Positions 19,914-28,762 of a stretch of 64,000 nt of DNA are shown piece after piece. How positions within the stretch are numbered: position 1 is the stretch's first letter; every line of letters starts with the position of its first letter. Where the stretch lies: the NCBI RefSeq assembly GCF_900187355.1, contig NZ_LT906451.1:806501-870500 (forward strand), in the 5' to 3' direction. The notes beneath the pieces are model-generated. The model did not search any database and was not told the DNA's origin. It saw nothing but the letters and a program-made list of their open reading frames with translations. This DNA comes from Legionella lansingensis (GTDB lineage: Bacteria; Pseudomonadota; Gammaproteobacteria; Legionellales; Legionellaceae). A program made the position numbers and the translations under genes.

Positions 19914-20522
19914 ATGAGAAGAGTGATTTTTTTACTATTATTGATCGTTGGAACAAATGCATTTAGTGACTCAGTTGGGGATGTACTACAAACTAAACTG
20001 AATGGCATTCGCAGTTTAAGTGCTAATTTTAGCCAGGTAGTTAAGGCAAAAAAACGAGAGCTTTCTCGTTCCTCGGGCACAATGGCACTGGAGAGACCAG
20101 GGCGTTTTCGTTGGCAAACAAAGGACCCAATGGAACAACTCGTCGTTGCTGATGGCGAGCAATTATGGGTTTATGATGTAGACTTAGAACAAGTAACGGT
20201 TAAAAAGCAAGAAAAAGGTGTCGGAGGCACAGCGGCTTTGTTTTTAAGTGGTTATGATGACACAGTTACACGTGATTTTGATGTTACTGCAACAACAAAA
20301 GGCAAAACGCAGATTTATGACTTACACTCAAAATCACCTAAAGCTAACTTTCAACGAGTGAAGTTAATTTTTGCTGGCGATATCTTAACTGGCATCGAAA
20401 TGTATGATCAGCTTGGTCAACATACCATTGTCAATTTAAAGAATGTAAAGACGAATCCAAAACTTGCCTCCACTTTGTTTAAATTTAAACCACCAAAAGG
20501 AACTGATGTGGTTAAACAATGA
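19914..20522 (+). CDS. lolA: Outer-membrane lipoprotein carrier protein LolA
   Basis: 202 residues with an N-terminal signal peptide (VIFLLLLIVGTNAFS, residues 4-18). LolA carries lipoproteins through the periplasm from LolCDE to LolB. The segments LNGIRSLSANFSQVVKAKKR and PGRFRWQTKDPMEQLVVADG match the conserved half-barrel start, and LWVYDVDLEQVTVK follows. It starts 2 bases after the ftsK stop and its own stop is just before the rarA start. Confidence 0.93.
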   Translation: MRRVIFLLLLIVGTNAFSDSVGDVLQTKLNGIRSLSANFSQVVKAKKRELSRSSGTMALERPGRFRWQTKDPMEQLVVADGEQLWVYDVDLEQVTVKKQEKGVGGTAALFLSGYDDTVTRDFDVTATTKGKTQIYDLHSKSPKANFQRVKLIFAGDILTGIEMYDQLGQHTIVNLKNVKTNPKLASTLFKFKPPKGTDVVKQ

Positions 20523-20532
20523 GTTAAGAAGT

Positions 20533-21819
20533 ATGCAACCAAAAATCCCTCTTGCTGAATTATTAAGACCTACGCATTGGAGTGAGGTGATCGGGCAAGA
20601 ACATTTATTAGGACCTGGGAAGCCATTACAGTTAGCGTTTGAATCAGGTGTGCCGCATTCGATGATCCTATGGGGGCCACCAGGTGTAGGCAAGACAACA
20701 TTAGCGAGATTAAGTGCTAAGGCTTTTGATTGCGAATGGATAGCGCTTTCAGCCGTCTTCTCTGGTGTTAAAGATATCCGAGCAGCAATTGAGCAAGCTA
20801 AACAACATTTAGAACAAAACCGACAAACCATATTATTTATCGATGAAATCCATCGCTTCAACAAGTCCCAACAGGATGCGTTGCTACCGTTTACGGAATC
20901 TGGGCTGATTACGATTATTGGAGCGACTACGGAGAATCCGTCGTTTGAGGTGATCTCAGCGCTGCTTTCACGGGCGCAAGTGTATGTCTTAAACGCTTTG
21001 AGGGAAACAGATCTTAAAGCCTTGTTGCAGCGTGCACAGCAAAAGGTCCTTTCTCATCTGCAATTTAAGGAAGAGGCTATTCATCACTTGGTAGCCTATG
21101 CGGATGGTGATGCTCGTCGCTTACTTAATTTATTGGAGCAAATTAGCACGGCTGCTGAGGCTTTGGGTGTGGCAGAGGTGACGGTTGATCTGATTCGCAA
21201 TGCATTAAGTCCGGCAAATCGACGCTTCGATAAAGGCGGAGAAAATTTTTATGATCAAATTTCAGCATTGCATAAGTCTGTCCGCGGCTCCCATCCAGAT
21301 GCTGCTTTATATTGGTTATGCCGCATGTTGGATGGTGGGGTAGATCCCCTTTATCTGGCTCGCAGAATCATAAGAATGGCTTGGGAGGATATTGGTTTAG
21401 CCGATCCTCGCGCCATACAATTGGCCAATGAAGCTGCTGTCACCTATGAGCGCTTAGGATCTCCTGAGGGTGAATTGGCTTTAGGTCAAGCAGTGATTTA
21501 CCTTGCGATAGCCCCTAAAAGTAATGCCGGTTACACAGCCTTTAATCAAGCTATGGCTTTTGTAAAACAGGATAAATCCCGTGAAGTGCCACTCCATCTT
21601 CGTAATGCCCCGACGCGTTTAATGAAGCAATTGGGTTATGGGCATGAGTATCGTTATGCTCACGATGAGCCCAATGCTTATGCAGCAGGTGAGACTTATC
21701 TTCCTGAAGGAATGCCGGAACCTCGTTGGTATGATCCTACCTCTAGGGGGCTAGAAATAAAAATTGCTGAGAAGATGGCATTTTTAAGAAAATTAGATAA
21801 AGAAGCAGCCAAGAAATAG
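20533..21819 (+). CDS. rarA: Replication-associated recombination protein A (RarA/MgsA)
   Basis: 428 residues from the ATG at 20533 (MQPKIPLAELLRP), 10 bases beyond the lolA stop; an in-frame ATG at 20506 inside lolA is possible. It is an AAA+ ATPase of the clamp-loader group acting at stalled forks. Walker A is WGPPGVGKTTLARL, Walker B ILFIDEIHRFNKSQQDALLP and sensor 1 IIGATTENPSFEV. The C-terminal tetramerisation part includes SVRGSHPDAALYWLCRMLDG. Gene order ftsK-lolA-rarA is that of E. coli. Confidence 0.95.
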   Translation: MQPKIPLAELLRPTHWSEVIGQEHLLGPGKPLQLAFESGVPHSMILWGPPGVGKTTLARLSAKAFDCEWIALSAVFSGVKDIRAAIEQAKQHLEQNRQTILFIDEIHRFNKSQQDALLPFTESGLITIIGATTENPSFEVISALLSRAQVYVLNALRETDLKALLQRAQQKVLSHLQFKEEAIHHLVAYADGDARRLLNLLEQISTAAEALGVAEVTVDLIRNALSPANRRFDKGGENFYDQISALHKSVRGSHPDAALYWLCRMLDGGVDPLYLARRIIRMAWEDIGLADPRAIQLANEAAVTYERLGSPEGELALGQAVIYLAIAPKSNAGYTAFNQAMAFVKQDKSREVPLHLRNAPTRLMKQLGYGHEYRYAHDEPNAYAAGETYLPEGMPEPRWYDPTSRGLEIKIAEKMAFLRKLDKEAAKK

Positions 21820-21835
21820 GGAGTGTTTACCAAAC

Positions 21836-21921
21836 TGCGTCATTCACGCGTAGGCGGGGAGCCAACTTGATTAAAGCCTCGTGCTACTCCAGAATGGATT
21901 CCCACCTACGCAGGAATGACT
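21836..21921. repeat. Inverted repeat between rarA and the polyketide synthase gene
   Basis: TGCGTCATTCACGCGTAGGCGGG at the left pairs imperfectly with CCCACCTACGCAGGAATGACT at the right. The unit resembles the CGTCATTCCCGCGTAAGCGGGAAT palindrome at 15361-15384 but has a longer spacer. It lies directly after the rarA stop. Confidence 0.55.
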
Positions 21922-21970
21922 CAGTAATGAACAGCCTAAGAAATAACGAGCACTACTAAAGGGATTTATA

Positions 21971-23080
21971 ATGCAATCTGCGATCACTGCAATCGGAACC
22001 GCAACCCCTCCTTATAAACGAGACCAACGTGAAATCGCAGACCTCATCTGCCAAGGCTTTAAGTTAAAGCCTGCTGAGAGGAGGCTCGTAAAGGCCATTT
22101 ATAAATCCTGCGGGATTCAGCAAAGATATAGTGTTCTAAGTGATTATGGCAAGTCTCCGGAAGAGTTTGATTTTTTGCCCAATGATGCTGATGCTCCTTT
22201 GCCAAGCACAGGAGCACGAATGCGGATTTACAAAGATCATGCGTTAACATTAGCGTTGAATGCTATTGAGAATTGTTTAACAGGTCGACCCGATTTCAAC
22301 AAAAAAGCCATTACTCATCTGATAACAGTGAGCTGCACAGGCATGTATGCTCCTGGCTTGGATATTGAGATCATTCACCACCTGGGATTAAATCCCACAA
22401 CGCAGCGTACAGCGATTAACTTTATGGGTTGTTATGGAGCCTTTAATGGCATCAAAGTAGCTGATGCAGTGTGTAAAACCAATATCAATGCGAAGGTGTT
22501 AGTGGTTTGTATAGAGCTATGCACCATCCATTTTCAGAGAAACCAAACCACAGAAAATATTATCTCTAATGCTATTTTTGCTGATGGTGCGGCGGCAGCG
22601 CTAATTGAAGTGAGAGGAAAAACCAAGAGTTATTTAGCATTAGAATCGTTTTACTGTGATTTAATTCCACAAACTCAGGAGGAAATGGCTTGGCATATTT
22701 CTGATTCGGGATTTGACATCGTTCTTAGTAGTTATGTACCAGAGATCATAAAGTCTGGTATTGCTATCTTTGCTGAGAATCTCTTGAAAACGGTAAGTTG
22801 GTCATTTGTTGATATTGATTACTATGCTATTCATCCAGGAGGTCTTAAGATTTTACAAGCCTGCGAAGAGGCATTAAATATTACGCCTGAGGATAACAAT
22901 CATTCCTATGCAATATTACGTGAGTTTGGCAACATGTCTTCTGCCACGGTGTTATTTGTTCTAAAACGACTTTGGGCCAATCTCAACGAGAAAGATAATA
23001 AAAAAAACATATTTAGCTGCGCTTTTGGACCTGGGTTAACTCTGGAAGCCATGTTATTAAAAGTACATTCTATAACTTAG
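21971..23080 (+). CDS. Type III polyketide synthase (chalcone/stilbene synthase-like)
   Basis: 369 residues with the thiolase fold of homodimeric type III PKSs. The catalytic triad is visible: C154 in NFMGCYGAFNGI, H288 in YAIHPGGLKIL and N321 in EFGNMSSATVLF. The enzyme would extend an acyl-CoA starter with malonyl-CoA and cyclise or release a pyrone, resorcinol or phloroglucinol; the product cannot be read from sequence. A 3-ketoacyl-ACP synthase III (FabH) also uses Cys-His-Asn, but the overall length and the GCYGAFNG motif favour type III PKS. A TVP38 membrane protein and a flavin disulfide oxidoreductase follow within 30 bases and by overlap, so the three look like one transcript. Confidence 0.88.
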   Translation: MQSAITAIGTATPPYKRDQREIADLICQGFKLKPAERRLVKAIYKSCGIQQRYSVLSDYGKSPEEFDFLPNDADAPLPSTGARMRIYKDHALTLALNAIENCLTGRPDFNKKAITHLITVSCTGMYAPGLDIEIIHHLGLNPTTQRTAINFMGCYGAFNGIKVADAVCKTNINAKVLVVCIELCTIHFQRNQTTENIISNAIFADGAAAALIEVRGKTKSYLALESFYCDLIPQTQEEMAWHISDSGFDIVLSSYVPEIIKSGIAIFAENLLKTVSWSFVDIDYYAIHPGGLKILQACEEALNITPEDNNHSYAILREFGNMSSATVLFVLKRLWANLNEKDNKKNIFSCAFGPGLTLEAMLLKVHSIT

Positions 23081-23109
23081 CAGTAGTACATCATCATGGG
23101 TAAAACACA

Positions 23110-23844
23110 ATGAAATTAACAAACCGACGGCTATGGCAGTCAGTTAAGCGCTGGCTTCCGTTAGTGTTCATACTCTGGGGATTTGTGGCATTCTTCAGCC
23201 TAGGATTGCAGCGATACTTAAGTTTTCAGAGCTTAAAAGCATACCAATCTCTGTTAATAGAATGGACAAACGCGCATTATTGGCTCGCTAGCCTAACCTA
23301 CATCGGAATTTATACGATTGCAGTCGCCATTTCAGTACCGGGTGCTGTTTTTCTGACGTTGGCCGGTGGATTTTTATTCGGCCCTATTTGGGGCAGCCTT
23401 TTTGTGGTTTTTAGCGCAACATTAGGCGCAAGTTTCTTGTTTTTTGCGGTAAAAACGGCGCTGGGTGACTCATTAGCTAAACGTGCATCTAGTTGGGTTC
23501 ATCGCATGCGTGATGGATTTAATCAAAATGCGTTTTCGTATTTATTAGTATTGCGCTTAATTCCTTTGTTTCCTTTTTGGGTGGTGAATATTGTCCCAGC
23601 ACTGTTAGGTGTTCAGGCTAAAACATTTGTTTTGGCCACATTTATCGGAATTATTCCAGGTTCCGTAGTATATGTGTTCGTTGGTAGTGGATTAAGCCAT
23701 GTGTTCGCAACCAACCAAACCCCAAATTTAGGGATTATTTTTGATCCTCATGTGTTGCTCCCACTCCTGGGTTTAGCAACGTTATCATTGCTACCGGTGC
23801 TCTATCGAATACTCTTAAGAAAACGAAAGGGAGTTAAATCATGA
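23110..23844 (+). CDS. TVP38/TMEM64-family membrane protein
   Basis: 244 residues with about six membrane segments. Family markers are SVPGAVFLTLAGGFLFGPIW (about 75-94) with the P-G and F-G-x-x-W/G pattern, and LRLIPLFPFWVVNIVPALLG (about 155-174). This is the SNARE-associated/DedA superfamily fold; members are thought to move or scramble lipids, but the exact role of this protein is unknown. Its stop overlaps the start of the next oxidoreductase gene (ATGA), and TVP38 proteins next to class I disulfide oxidoreductases are a recurring pair in bacteria. Confidence 0.85.
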   Translation: MKLTNRRLWQSVKRWLPLVFILWGFVAFFSLGLQRYLSFQSLKAYQSLLIEWTNAHYWLASLTYIGIYTIAVAISVPGAVFLTLAGGFLFGPIWGSLFVVFSATLGASFLFFAVKTALGDSLAKRASSWVHRMRDGFNQNAFSYLLVLRLIPLFPFWVVNIVPALLGVQAKTFVLATFIGIIPGSVVYVFVGSGLSHVFATNQTPNLGIIFDPHVLLPLLGLATLSLLPVLYRILLRKRKGVKS

Positions 23845-25268
23845 ACCAGACAATTCGTTTTGATTTGGCCATCATTGGAGCTGGTCCCGGTGGGTTGAGT
23901 TTGGCGTCAGGCGCTTCTCAATTAGGGTTAAACGTCGTTTTAATTGAGTCGAACAAGATGGGCGGTGACTGTTTGAACACAGGTTGCGTTCCCTCCAAAT
24001 CGTTGCTTGCAGCAGCAAAATCCATTTATCAAGCTCGCCATCAAGCCCGATATTTCGGCGCGGAAGGATCGCTAAAAACCATTAATTTTCATCAAGTGAT
24101 GAGTCATGTGAGCCGTGTCATTGAAACAATTGCAGAGCATGACTCCGTTGAGCGTTTTGAATCCTTGGGTGTTCAAGTCATCCGGGGTCATGCTCAGTTT
24201 CTATCGCCAGATACACTTCAAGCGGGTGATGTGCGCATAAAAGCCAAGCGATTTGTCATTGCAACCGGCTCAATCCCGTTCGTGCCGCCCATCCAGGGGA
24301 TTGAGTCCATCCCTTATGAGACGAATGAAACCATTTTTAACCTTCAGACATTGCCTAAACATTTAATGGTCATCGGTGGTGGTCCTATTGGTTGCGAGCT
24401 GGCTCAAGCATTTGCGATGCTTGGTAGTGAAGTCTCTATCATTGAAGCAATGACCATTCTGCCTAAAGATGATCGGGATTGTGTAGCCATTGTAAAGCAT
24501 CAACTGGAAGAAACAGGTGTTAGGTTTTATGAACAATCGCAAGTCAATCTTATTGCAAATCTAAAATCAGGAATTGATGTACAAATCGAAACACCTAAGG
24601 GAGTATGCACATTGACAGGCTCTCATGTGTTGGTGGCAACAGGACGACGCCCTAATATTGCTCAATTGGATTTGGATAAGGCGGGTGTTCGTTATTCCGC
24701 AAAAGGCATTGAGGTTAATGCCCGACTACAAACGACGAATAAACATATTTATGCCATTGGCGATGTAGCAAGCCCTTACCAATTCACACATATGGCAAGC
24801 TATCATGCGGGTATTGTGTTGCGCAATATCGTCTTTAAACTGCCAGCTAAAATCAATCATCAAGCCATACCTTGGGTTACATACACCTACCCTGAACTTG
24901 CTCATGTAGGCAAAACGGATTCGGAAGTTAACGATGATACAAATTATCAAACGACTGAATGGTTATTTAAAGACAACGATCGGGCGCAAACTGAGAAAGA
25001 AACCCTAGGGAAAATTAAAATCGTGACCAATAAAAAAGGTCGAATTGTTGCTGCTACCATCGTCGGTGCACATGCTGGCGAATTGATTCTCCCTTGGGTG
25101 ATAGCTGTTCGTGAGAGTAAATCCTTACGAAGTTTTACCGATGTGATCGTCCCTTATCCCACGCTGAGTGAAGTGAGTAAACAAGTAGCTGGGGAGTTTT
25201 ATAAGCCCAAACTGTTTTCTAATACGACGCGCAGGTTGGTCTTTTGGCTGCAAAAACTGTGGTGGTGA
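23841..25268 (+). CDS. FAD-dependent pyridine nucleotide-disulfide oxidoreductase (mercuric reductase/Lpd-like)
   Basis: 475 residues. The FAD-binding DLAIIGAGPGGLSLASGAS lies at 8-26 and the redox disulfide GGDCLNTGCVPSKS at 41-54 (C44, C49). The NAD(P)-binding segment is VIGGGPIGCELAQAFAMLGS and the second FAD contact is IYAIGDVASPYQFTHMASYH. The dimerisation domain ends in PYPTLSEVSKQVAGEFYKP; it has the P-x-x-S-E feature but lacks the HAHPTLSE His pattern of dihydrolipoamide dehydrogenase. No N-terminal mercury-binding domain and no C-terminal Cys pair are present, so it is not a true MerA. It is probably a quinone or disulfide reductase linked to the TVP38 protein. Confidence 0.85.
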   Translation: MNQTIRFDLAIIGAGPGGLSLASGASQLGLNVVLIESNKMGGDCLNTGCVPSKSLLAAAKSIYQARHQARYFGAEGSLKTINFHQVMSHVSRVIETIAEHDSVERFESLGVQVIRGHAQFLSPDTLQAGDVRIKAKRFVIATGSIPFVPPIQGIESIPYETNETIFNLQTLPKHLMVIGGGPIGCELAQAFAMLGSEVSIIEAMTILPKDDRDCVAIVKHQLEETGVRFYEQSQVNLIANLKSGIDVQIETPKGVCTLTGSHVLVATGRRPNIAQLDLDKAGVRYSAKGIEVNARLQTTNKHIYAIGDVASPYQFTHMASYHAGIVLRNIVFKLPAKINHQAIPWVTYTYPELAHVGKTDSEVNDDTNYQTTEWLFKDNDRAQTEKETLGKIKIVTNKKGRIVAATIVGAHAGELILPWVIAVRESKSLRSFTDVIVPYPTLSEVSKQVAGEFYKPKLFSNTTRRLVFWLQKLWW

Positions 25269-25277
25269 TTAGAGGAC

Positions 25278-25447
25278 AATGGCGTTAAGTTAAGGAGTGT
25301 TTGTCCCAATTTCACACCCCGTTCGGGCTGAGGAGGTGCGCAGCACCGTCTCGAAACCTCTTTAGTAAAGGCTTTAAAGGCTTCGAGACGGCGTAAACGC
25401 CTCCTCAGCCCGAACCGGTTAGAAATTAAGCTTAACTTAACGCCATT
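25278..25447. repeat. 170-bp MITE-like element with perfect 16-bp terminal inverted repeats
   Basis: AATGGCGTTAAGTTAA (25278-25293) and TTAACTTAACGCCATT (25432-25447) are perfect inverse copies. Inside, a second inverted repeat pairs CCCGTTCGGGCTGAGGAGG with CCTCCTCAGCCCGAACCGG, and CGTCTCGAAACCTC with AGGCTTCGAGACG. The 8-bp TTAGAGGA occurs on both sides (25269-25276 and 25446-25453), a possible target duplication. It sits directly after the oxidoreductase stop. A fragment is found at 3868-3917 and a diverged copy at 62311-62425. Confidence 0.75.
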
Positions 25448-25525
25448 AGAGGATAGATAGAAACCTGTGTCAAAAAAACATCACTCAAATACGATACTAA
25501 TTATTTCTAATCGAGCTCATAGTGT

Positions 25526-26182
25526 TTAATTTTTCTGTGCGCGAGCTAATTTGCGATACAAAAAAGTCAGTATAGGTGGAAGAAGAGAAAGCACAATGAT
25601 GCCATAAATGACTAAGGTAAAGTTGTTTTTAATAAAAGGCAGTCCCCCTACAAAATAGCCCAAAAAGAGCAGGCTACCAATCCACAGCGTAGCACTGGCT
25701 ATATTATAGAGAAAAAAATGCGAGCGCTTCATATAACCTATTCCAGCGATAAAAGGAGCAAAGGTACGGATAATGGGAATAAAGCGAGCAAAGATTATCG
25801 TTTTACCTCCATGCTTTTCATAAAAATGATGCGTTTTCATCAAATACTTTTTGTTCAGAAAACGTGATTTATCACTGGTAAAGACCTGAGGACCTATGAC
25901 TCTTCCGAAAAAATAATTAAGTTGGTTACCGATGATGGAAGCAATGACGAGCAAGGTAAAAAGGAGAACGATATCCAAGGATGCACTAGACTGAGCTGCA
26001 ATACTTCCGCTAGCGAAAAGAAGGGAGTCGCCAGGAAGAAAGGGTAGGATAACAAGACCAGTTTCACAAAAAATAATCAAGAATAACACTAGATAAGTCC
26101 AGGCACCATATTGAGAAACAAAGGAAAAAAGATAAGAATCAAGATGTAAAATAGTGTTGCAAATAAGATGTAGTTGTTCCAT
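25526..26182 (-). CDS. DedA-family membrane protein
   Basis: 218 residues from the ATG at 26182; the frame extends three codons to a TTG. It has about five hydrophobic segments. DedA markers are FCETGLVILPFLPGDSLLFA (E and the PFLPGD loop), NQLNYFFGRVIG and KTIIFARFIPIIRTFAPFIAG, with the conserved R-F-x-P-x-x-R-T. DedA proteins are linked to undecaprenyl-phosphate and phospholipid recycling and to proton-motive-force homeostasis. It is a convergent single gene after the repeat element, and distinct from the TVP38 protein encoded just upstream. Confidence 0.9.
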   Translation of the reverse strand: MEQLHLICNTILHLDSYLFSFVSQYGAWTYLVLFLIIFCETGLVILPFLPGDSLLFASGSIAAQSSASLDIVLLFTLLVIASIIGNQLNYFFGRVIGPQVFTSDKSRFLNKKYLMKTHHFYEKHGGKTIIFARFIPIIRTFAPFIAGIGYMKRSHFFLYNIASATLWIGSLLFLGYFVGGLPFIKNNFTLVIYGIIVLSLLPPILTFLYRKLARAQKN

Positions 26183-26277
26183 GGTGCACAAATAGTGAAA
26201 AGCTCAAGTTAATGCTATTTTTATTTTTAGTTAAAATTTTGTTACAGTCTTAATAGACGACTAACAGCCTAGCACTC

Positions 26278-27270
26278 ATGCAGACTAAGAATCAACATAA
26301 AGAATCTATTAATTTACCGGAGCAAGATATTCTTGCCTGTTTACCTTGTGGTCTTTTGGTCTTGAACACCCAAGGACGCATCGTTTGGTTAAATTCAGCT
26401 GCAGAGGGGTTGTTAGGTTCTAACCTGCAGGGAGCTGCATGGCGGGATGTGATTGATCAAGTTTTTGCACCACGGGAAGATGATGGTCATGAAGTGTCAC
26501 TTGTGGATGGTCGTAGGGTAAGGGTTGCTATTTCTTCTATCGATAGTTTACCTGGTCAGTTGGTGACCTTAACTGATTTAACTGCTACGCGCGCCTATGA
26601 GCAAGCCAGGGCGAATCAACATCGCTTGATTGCCATTGGACGAATGACAGCGCAATTGGCGCATCAGATTAGAACGCCTTTATCCTCAGCAATTCTTTAT
26701 ACAGAGCACTTAGGTATGCACCCCTCTATGGATGCTCGTTGTTTACAATGGATAGCTCGCTTGCAGGAATGCCACGCCAGTATAGAGCAACAGATCCATG
26801 ATTTACTGCTATTTGCAAGAGGCGAAACCATTGAGCCCACATTGACAGAGATTCAAGAGTGGACGAAGGAGTTGTTAGCAAGAGCAAAGCACCTAATTGC
26901 AGCCCATTCCGCGGAATTAACTGTCGATAATACTTTAGGAGAACGTAAGATCTCACTTCATGCTGAATCACTAACAGGTGCTCTATTGAATTTGATAATC
27001 AATGCCCTACAGGCTAAAGCCACTCATCTCACGTTGACGATTCAGCAAATTGGTGAAAAAGGTGTGCAATTAAAAGTAGCAGATAATGGTGTGGGAATGT
27101 CAGATGAAGTTAAATCTCAGGCCTTTGCTCCTTTTTTTACAACAAAGGCTCAAGGTACAGGATTGGGCCTGGCTGTTGTTAATGCAGTGGTAAAAGCACA
27201 TGGTGGAGAGGTAACATTAGATTCTTTGTCAGGAAAAGGGAGTTGTGTCACGATTAATCTACCGGGATAA
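26278..27270 (+). CDS. fleS: Sensor histidine kinase FleS/FlrB-like (flagellar regulation)
   Basis: 330 residues. A PAS domain at about 18-100 (CLPCGLLVLNTQGRIVWLNS) is followed by the dimerisation helix with the phosphoryl-acceptor His at 129 (TAQLAHQIRTPLSSAILY). The ATPase domain has an N-box LNLIINALQAKA, G1 DNGVGM and G2 GTGLGLAVV. No membrane segment is seen, so it is a cytosolic kinase, as for FleS/FlrB. It would phosphorylate the sigma-54 activator encoded next to control class III flagellar genes. Assignment rests on domain layout plus the FleR neighbour; NtrB-type kinases are similar. A GC-rich palindrome separates the two genes. Confidence 0.8.
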   Translation: MQTKNQHKESINLPEQDILACLPCGLLVLNTQGRIVWLNSAAEGLLGSNLQGAAWRDVIDQVFAPREDDGHEVSLVDGRRVRVAISSIDSLPGQLVTLTDLTATRAYEQARANQHRLIAIGRMTAQLAHQIRTPLSSAILYTEHLGMHPSMDARCLQWIARLQECHASIEQQIHDLLLFARGETIEPTLTEIQEWTKELLARAKHLIAAHSAELTVDNTLGERKISLHAESLTGALLNLIINALQAKATHLTLTIQQIGEKGVQLKVADNGVGMSDEVKSQAFAPFFTTKAQGTGLGLAVVNAVVKAHGGEVTLDSLSGKGSCVTINLPG

Positions 27271-27304
27271 TGGTACTTTAAACGTAATTACTTGCTCACT
27301 CCCG

Positions 27305-27378
27305 ACTTCCCGCGGCTTGGCCGCGGGATTCATAGCTCTGGCAAGTTCGCTGGATCCCGCGGTCAAGCCGCGGGAAGT
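27305..27378. repeat. GC-rich double palindrome between fleS and fleR
   Basis: ACTTCCCGCGGCTTGGCCGC at the left and GCGGTCAAGCCGCGGGAAGT at the right are near-perfect inverse copies; each arm is itself palindromic (CCGCGGCTTGGCCGCGG and CCGCGGTCAAGCCGCGG). It is related to the R3 core (CCGTGGTCAAGCCACGG). In RNA it would form a long hairpin that could attenuate read-through from fleS to fleR. Confidence 0.6.
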
Positions 27379-27425
27379 TGGCGACATAGGGAGCGAGCAG
27401 TTACCTTAAACAGAGGATTATACCT

Positions 27426-28748
27426 ATGAGTGATGTATTAATCGTTGAAGATGACCCTGTTTTAAGAGAAGCTCTGGCAGAGACAATGAATCTTGCCGGG
27501 CACTCATACTTGGCGGCGAAAGATGGTAAAGAAGCTTTAGCCATGCTTGAACGTCACAGTCCGGCTATTGTGCTCAGTGACATTCGCATGGATAAAATCG
27601 ATGGGCAACAACTATTGGCAGAGATTCAGCGTCGAAATCCTGGTGTTCCGGTCATCTTGATGACTGCTCATGGTTCTGTCGAAGACGCAGTGACCGCCAT
27701 GCGAAATGGAGCAGTTGATTATTTGCAAAAACCATTTAGTGCTCACTCACTGACCGAAAAAATAAACCGCTATATTAAACCGCTAACGGATGATGACAGT
27801 CAGCCTGTGGCGCAAGATCCAAAAAGCCAAGCGTTATTGTCCATGACCCTACGAGTCGCACAGTCTGATGTTGGGGTTATGATTAGCGGTGAAAGTGGGA
27901 CTGGTAAAGAGGTTCTTGCTCATTTCATCCATGATCATTCCCCGCGAAAACAGCATCCTTTTATTGCTATCAATTGCGCAGCGATTCCTGAGCAAATGCT
28001 CGAGGCAACATTATTTGGCTATGAAAAAGGAGCATTTACCGGGGCCTATAAATCCACACCAGGTAAATTTGAGCAAGCTCAAGGGGGAACCTTGCTTCTT
28101 GATGAGGTAAGTGAGATGAGTTTGGCCTTGCAGGCGAAATTGTTGCGTGTACTACAAGAGAAAGAGGTAGAAAGGATAGGTGCGAATAAACTTATCCAAC
28201 TGGATGTCAGAGTGATAGCAACGAGTAATAGAAAATTGCTTGATGAAGTAAAAGATGGTCGTTTTCGTGAGGATTTGTTCTATCGCTTAAATGTTTTTCC
28301 TCTGCACTGGTTGCCCTTAAGGGAAAGAATTTGTGACATTATTCCGTTAGCTAATTACCTTATTCGTCGTCATTGTCAGAATAATTATCCAGTGATACCG
28401 ATCTTGAGTGAGGAAGCTAAGCAAGCCCTTTTAGAATATAGTTGGCCAGGAAATGCACGGGAATTAGATAATGTCGTTCAACGTGCATTAGTGTTGCAAA
28501 CTCATGGGGTTATTGAAGTTCCTCATCTGCAGCTTCCGAAAAACAATGATGGAGCTGTCGCCGCTCGTAAGATGGAGACGAAAAAGATCGAGGGTAAGAG
28601 TCTGCAAAATCATGAATTTGAGCTCATCCTACAAACACTGAAAGAGCATAATGGTAACCGTCAACAAGTAGCGGCTATCTTGGGGGTAAGTGAGCGTACG
28701 TTGCGTTATAAGCTGGCTAAGATGCGTGAAGAAGGTTATTCCGTGTAG
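27426..28748 (+). CDS. fleR: Sigma-54-dependent response regulator FleR/FlrC-like
   Basis: 440 residues. The receiver domain (1-120) has the acidic pocket VEDD and the phosphorylated Asp52 in VLSDIRMDKIDG, with LQKPFSAH as the conserved Lys loop. The AAA+ domain has Walker A ISGESGTGKEVLAHFIHD, the sigma-54 contact loop GAFTGA (about 202-207) and TLLLDEVSEMSLALQAKLLR as Walker B. The C-terminal Fis-type HTH is NRQQVAAILGVSERTLRYKL. It activates sigma-54 promoters after phosphorylation by the adjacent kinase. A general NtrC-type regulator is the alternative; pairing with a cytosolic PAS kinase favours FleR. Confidence 0.85.
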   Translation: MSDVLIVEDDPVLREALAETMNLAGHSYLAAKDGKEALAMLERHSPAIVLSDIRMDKIDGQQLLAEIQRRNPGVPVILMTAHGSVEDAVTAMRNGAVDYLQKPFSAHSLTEKINRYIKPLTDDDSQPVAQDPKSQALLSMTLRVAQSDVGVMISGESGTGKEVLAHFIHDHSPRKQHPFIAINCAAIPEQMLEATLFGYEKGAFTGAYKSTPGKFEQAQGGTLLLDEVSEMSLALQAKLLRVLQEKEVERIGANKLIQLDVRVIATSNRKLLDEVKDGRFREDLFYRLNVFPLHWLPLRERICDIIPLANYLIRRHCQNNYPVIPILSEEAKQALLEYSWPGNARELDNVVQRALVLQTHGVIEVPHLQLPKNNDGAVAARKMETKKIEGKSLQNHEFELILQTLKEHNGNRQQVAAILGVSERTLRYKLAKMREEGYSV

Positions 28749-28762
28749 GAACAATACTCATT

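Noticed and set aside
23841-25268. Mercuric reductase MerA
   Set aside because: No N-terminal heavy-metal domain and no C-terminal Cys pair, and no mer regulators nearby. Only the disulfide oxidoreductase core is shared.
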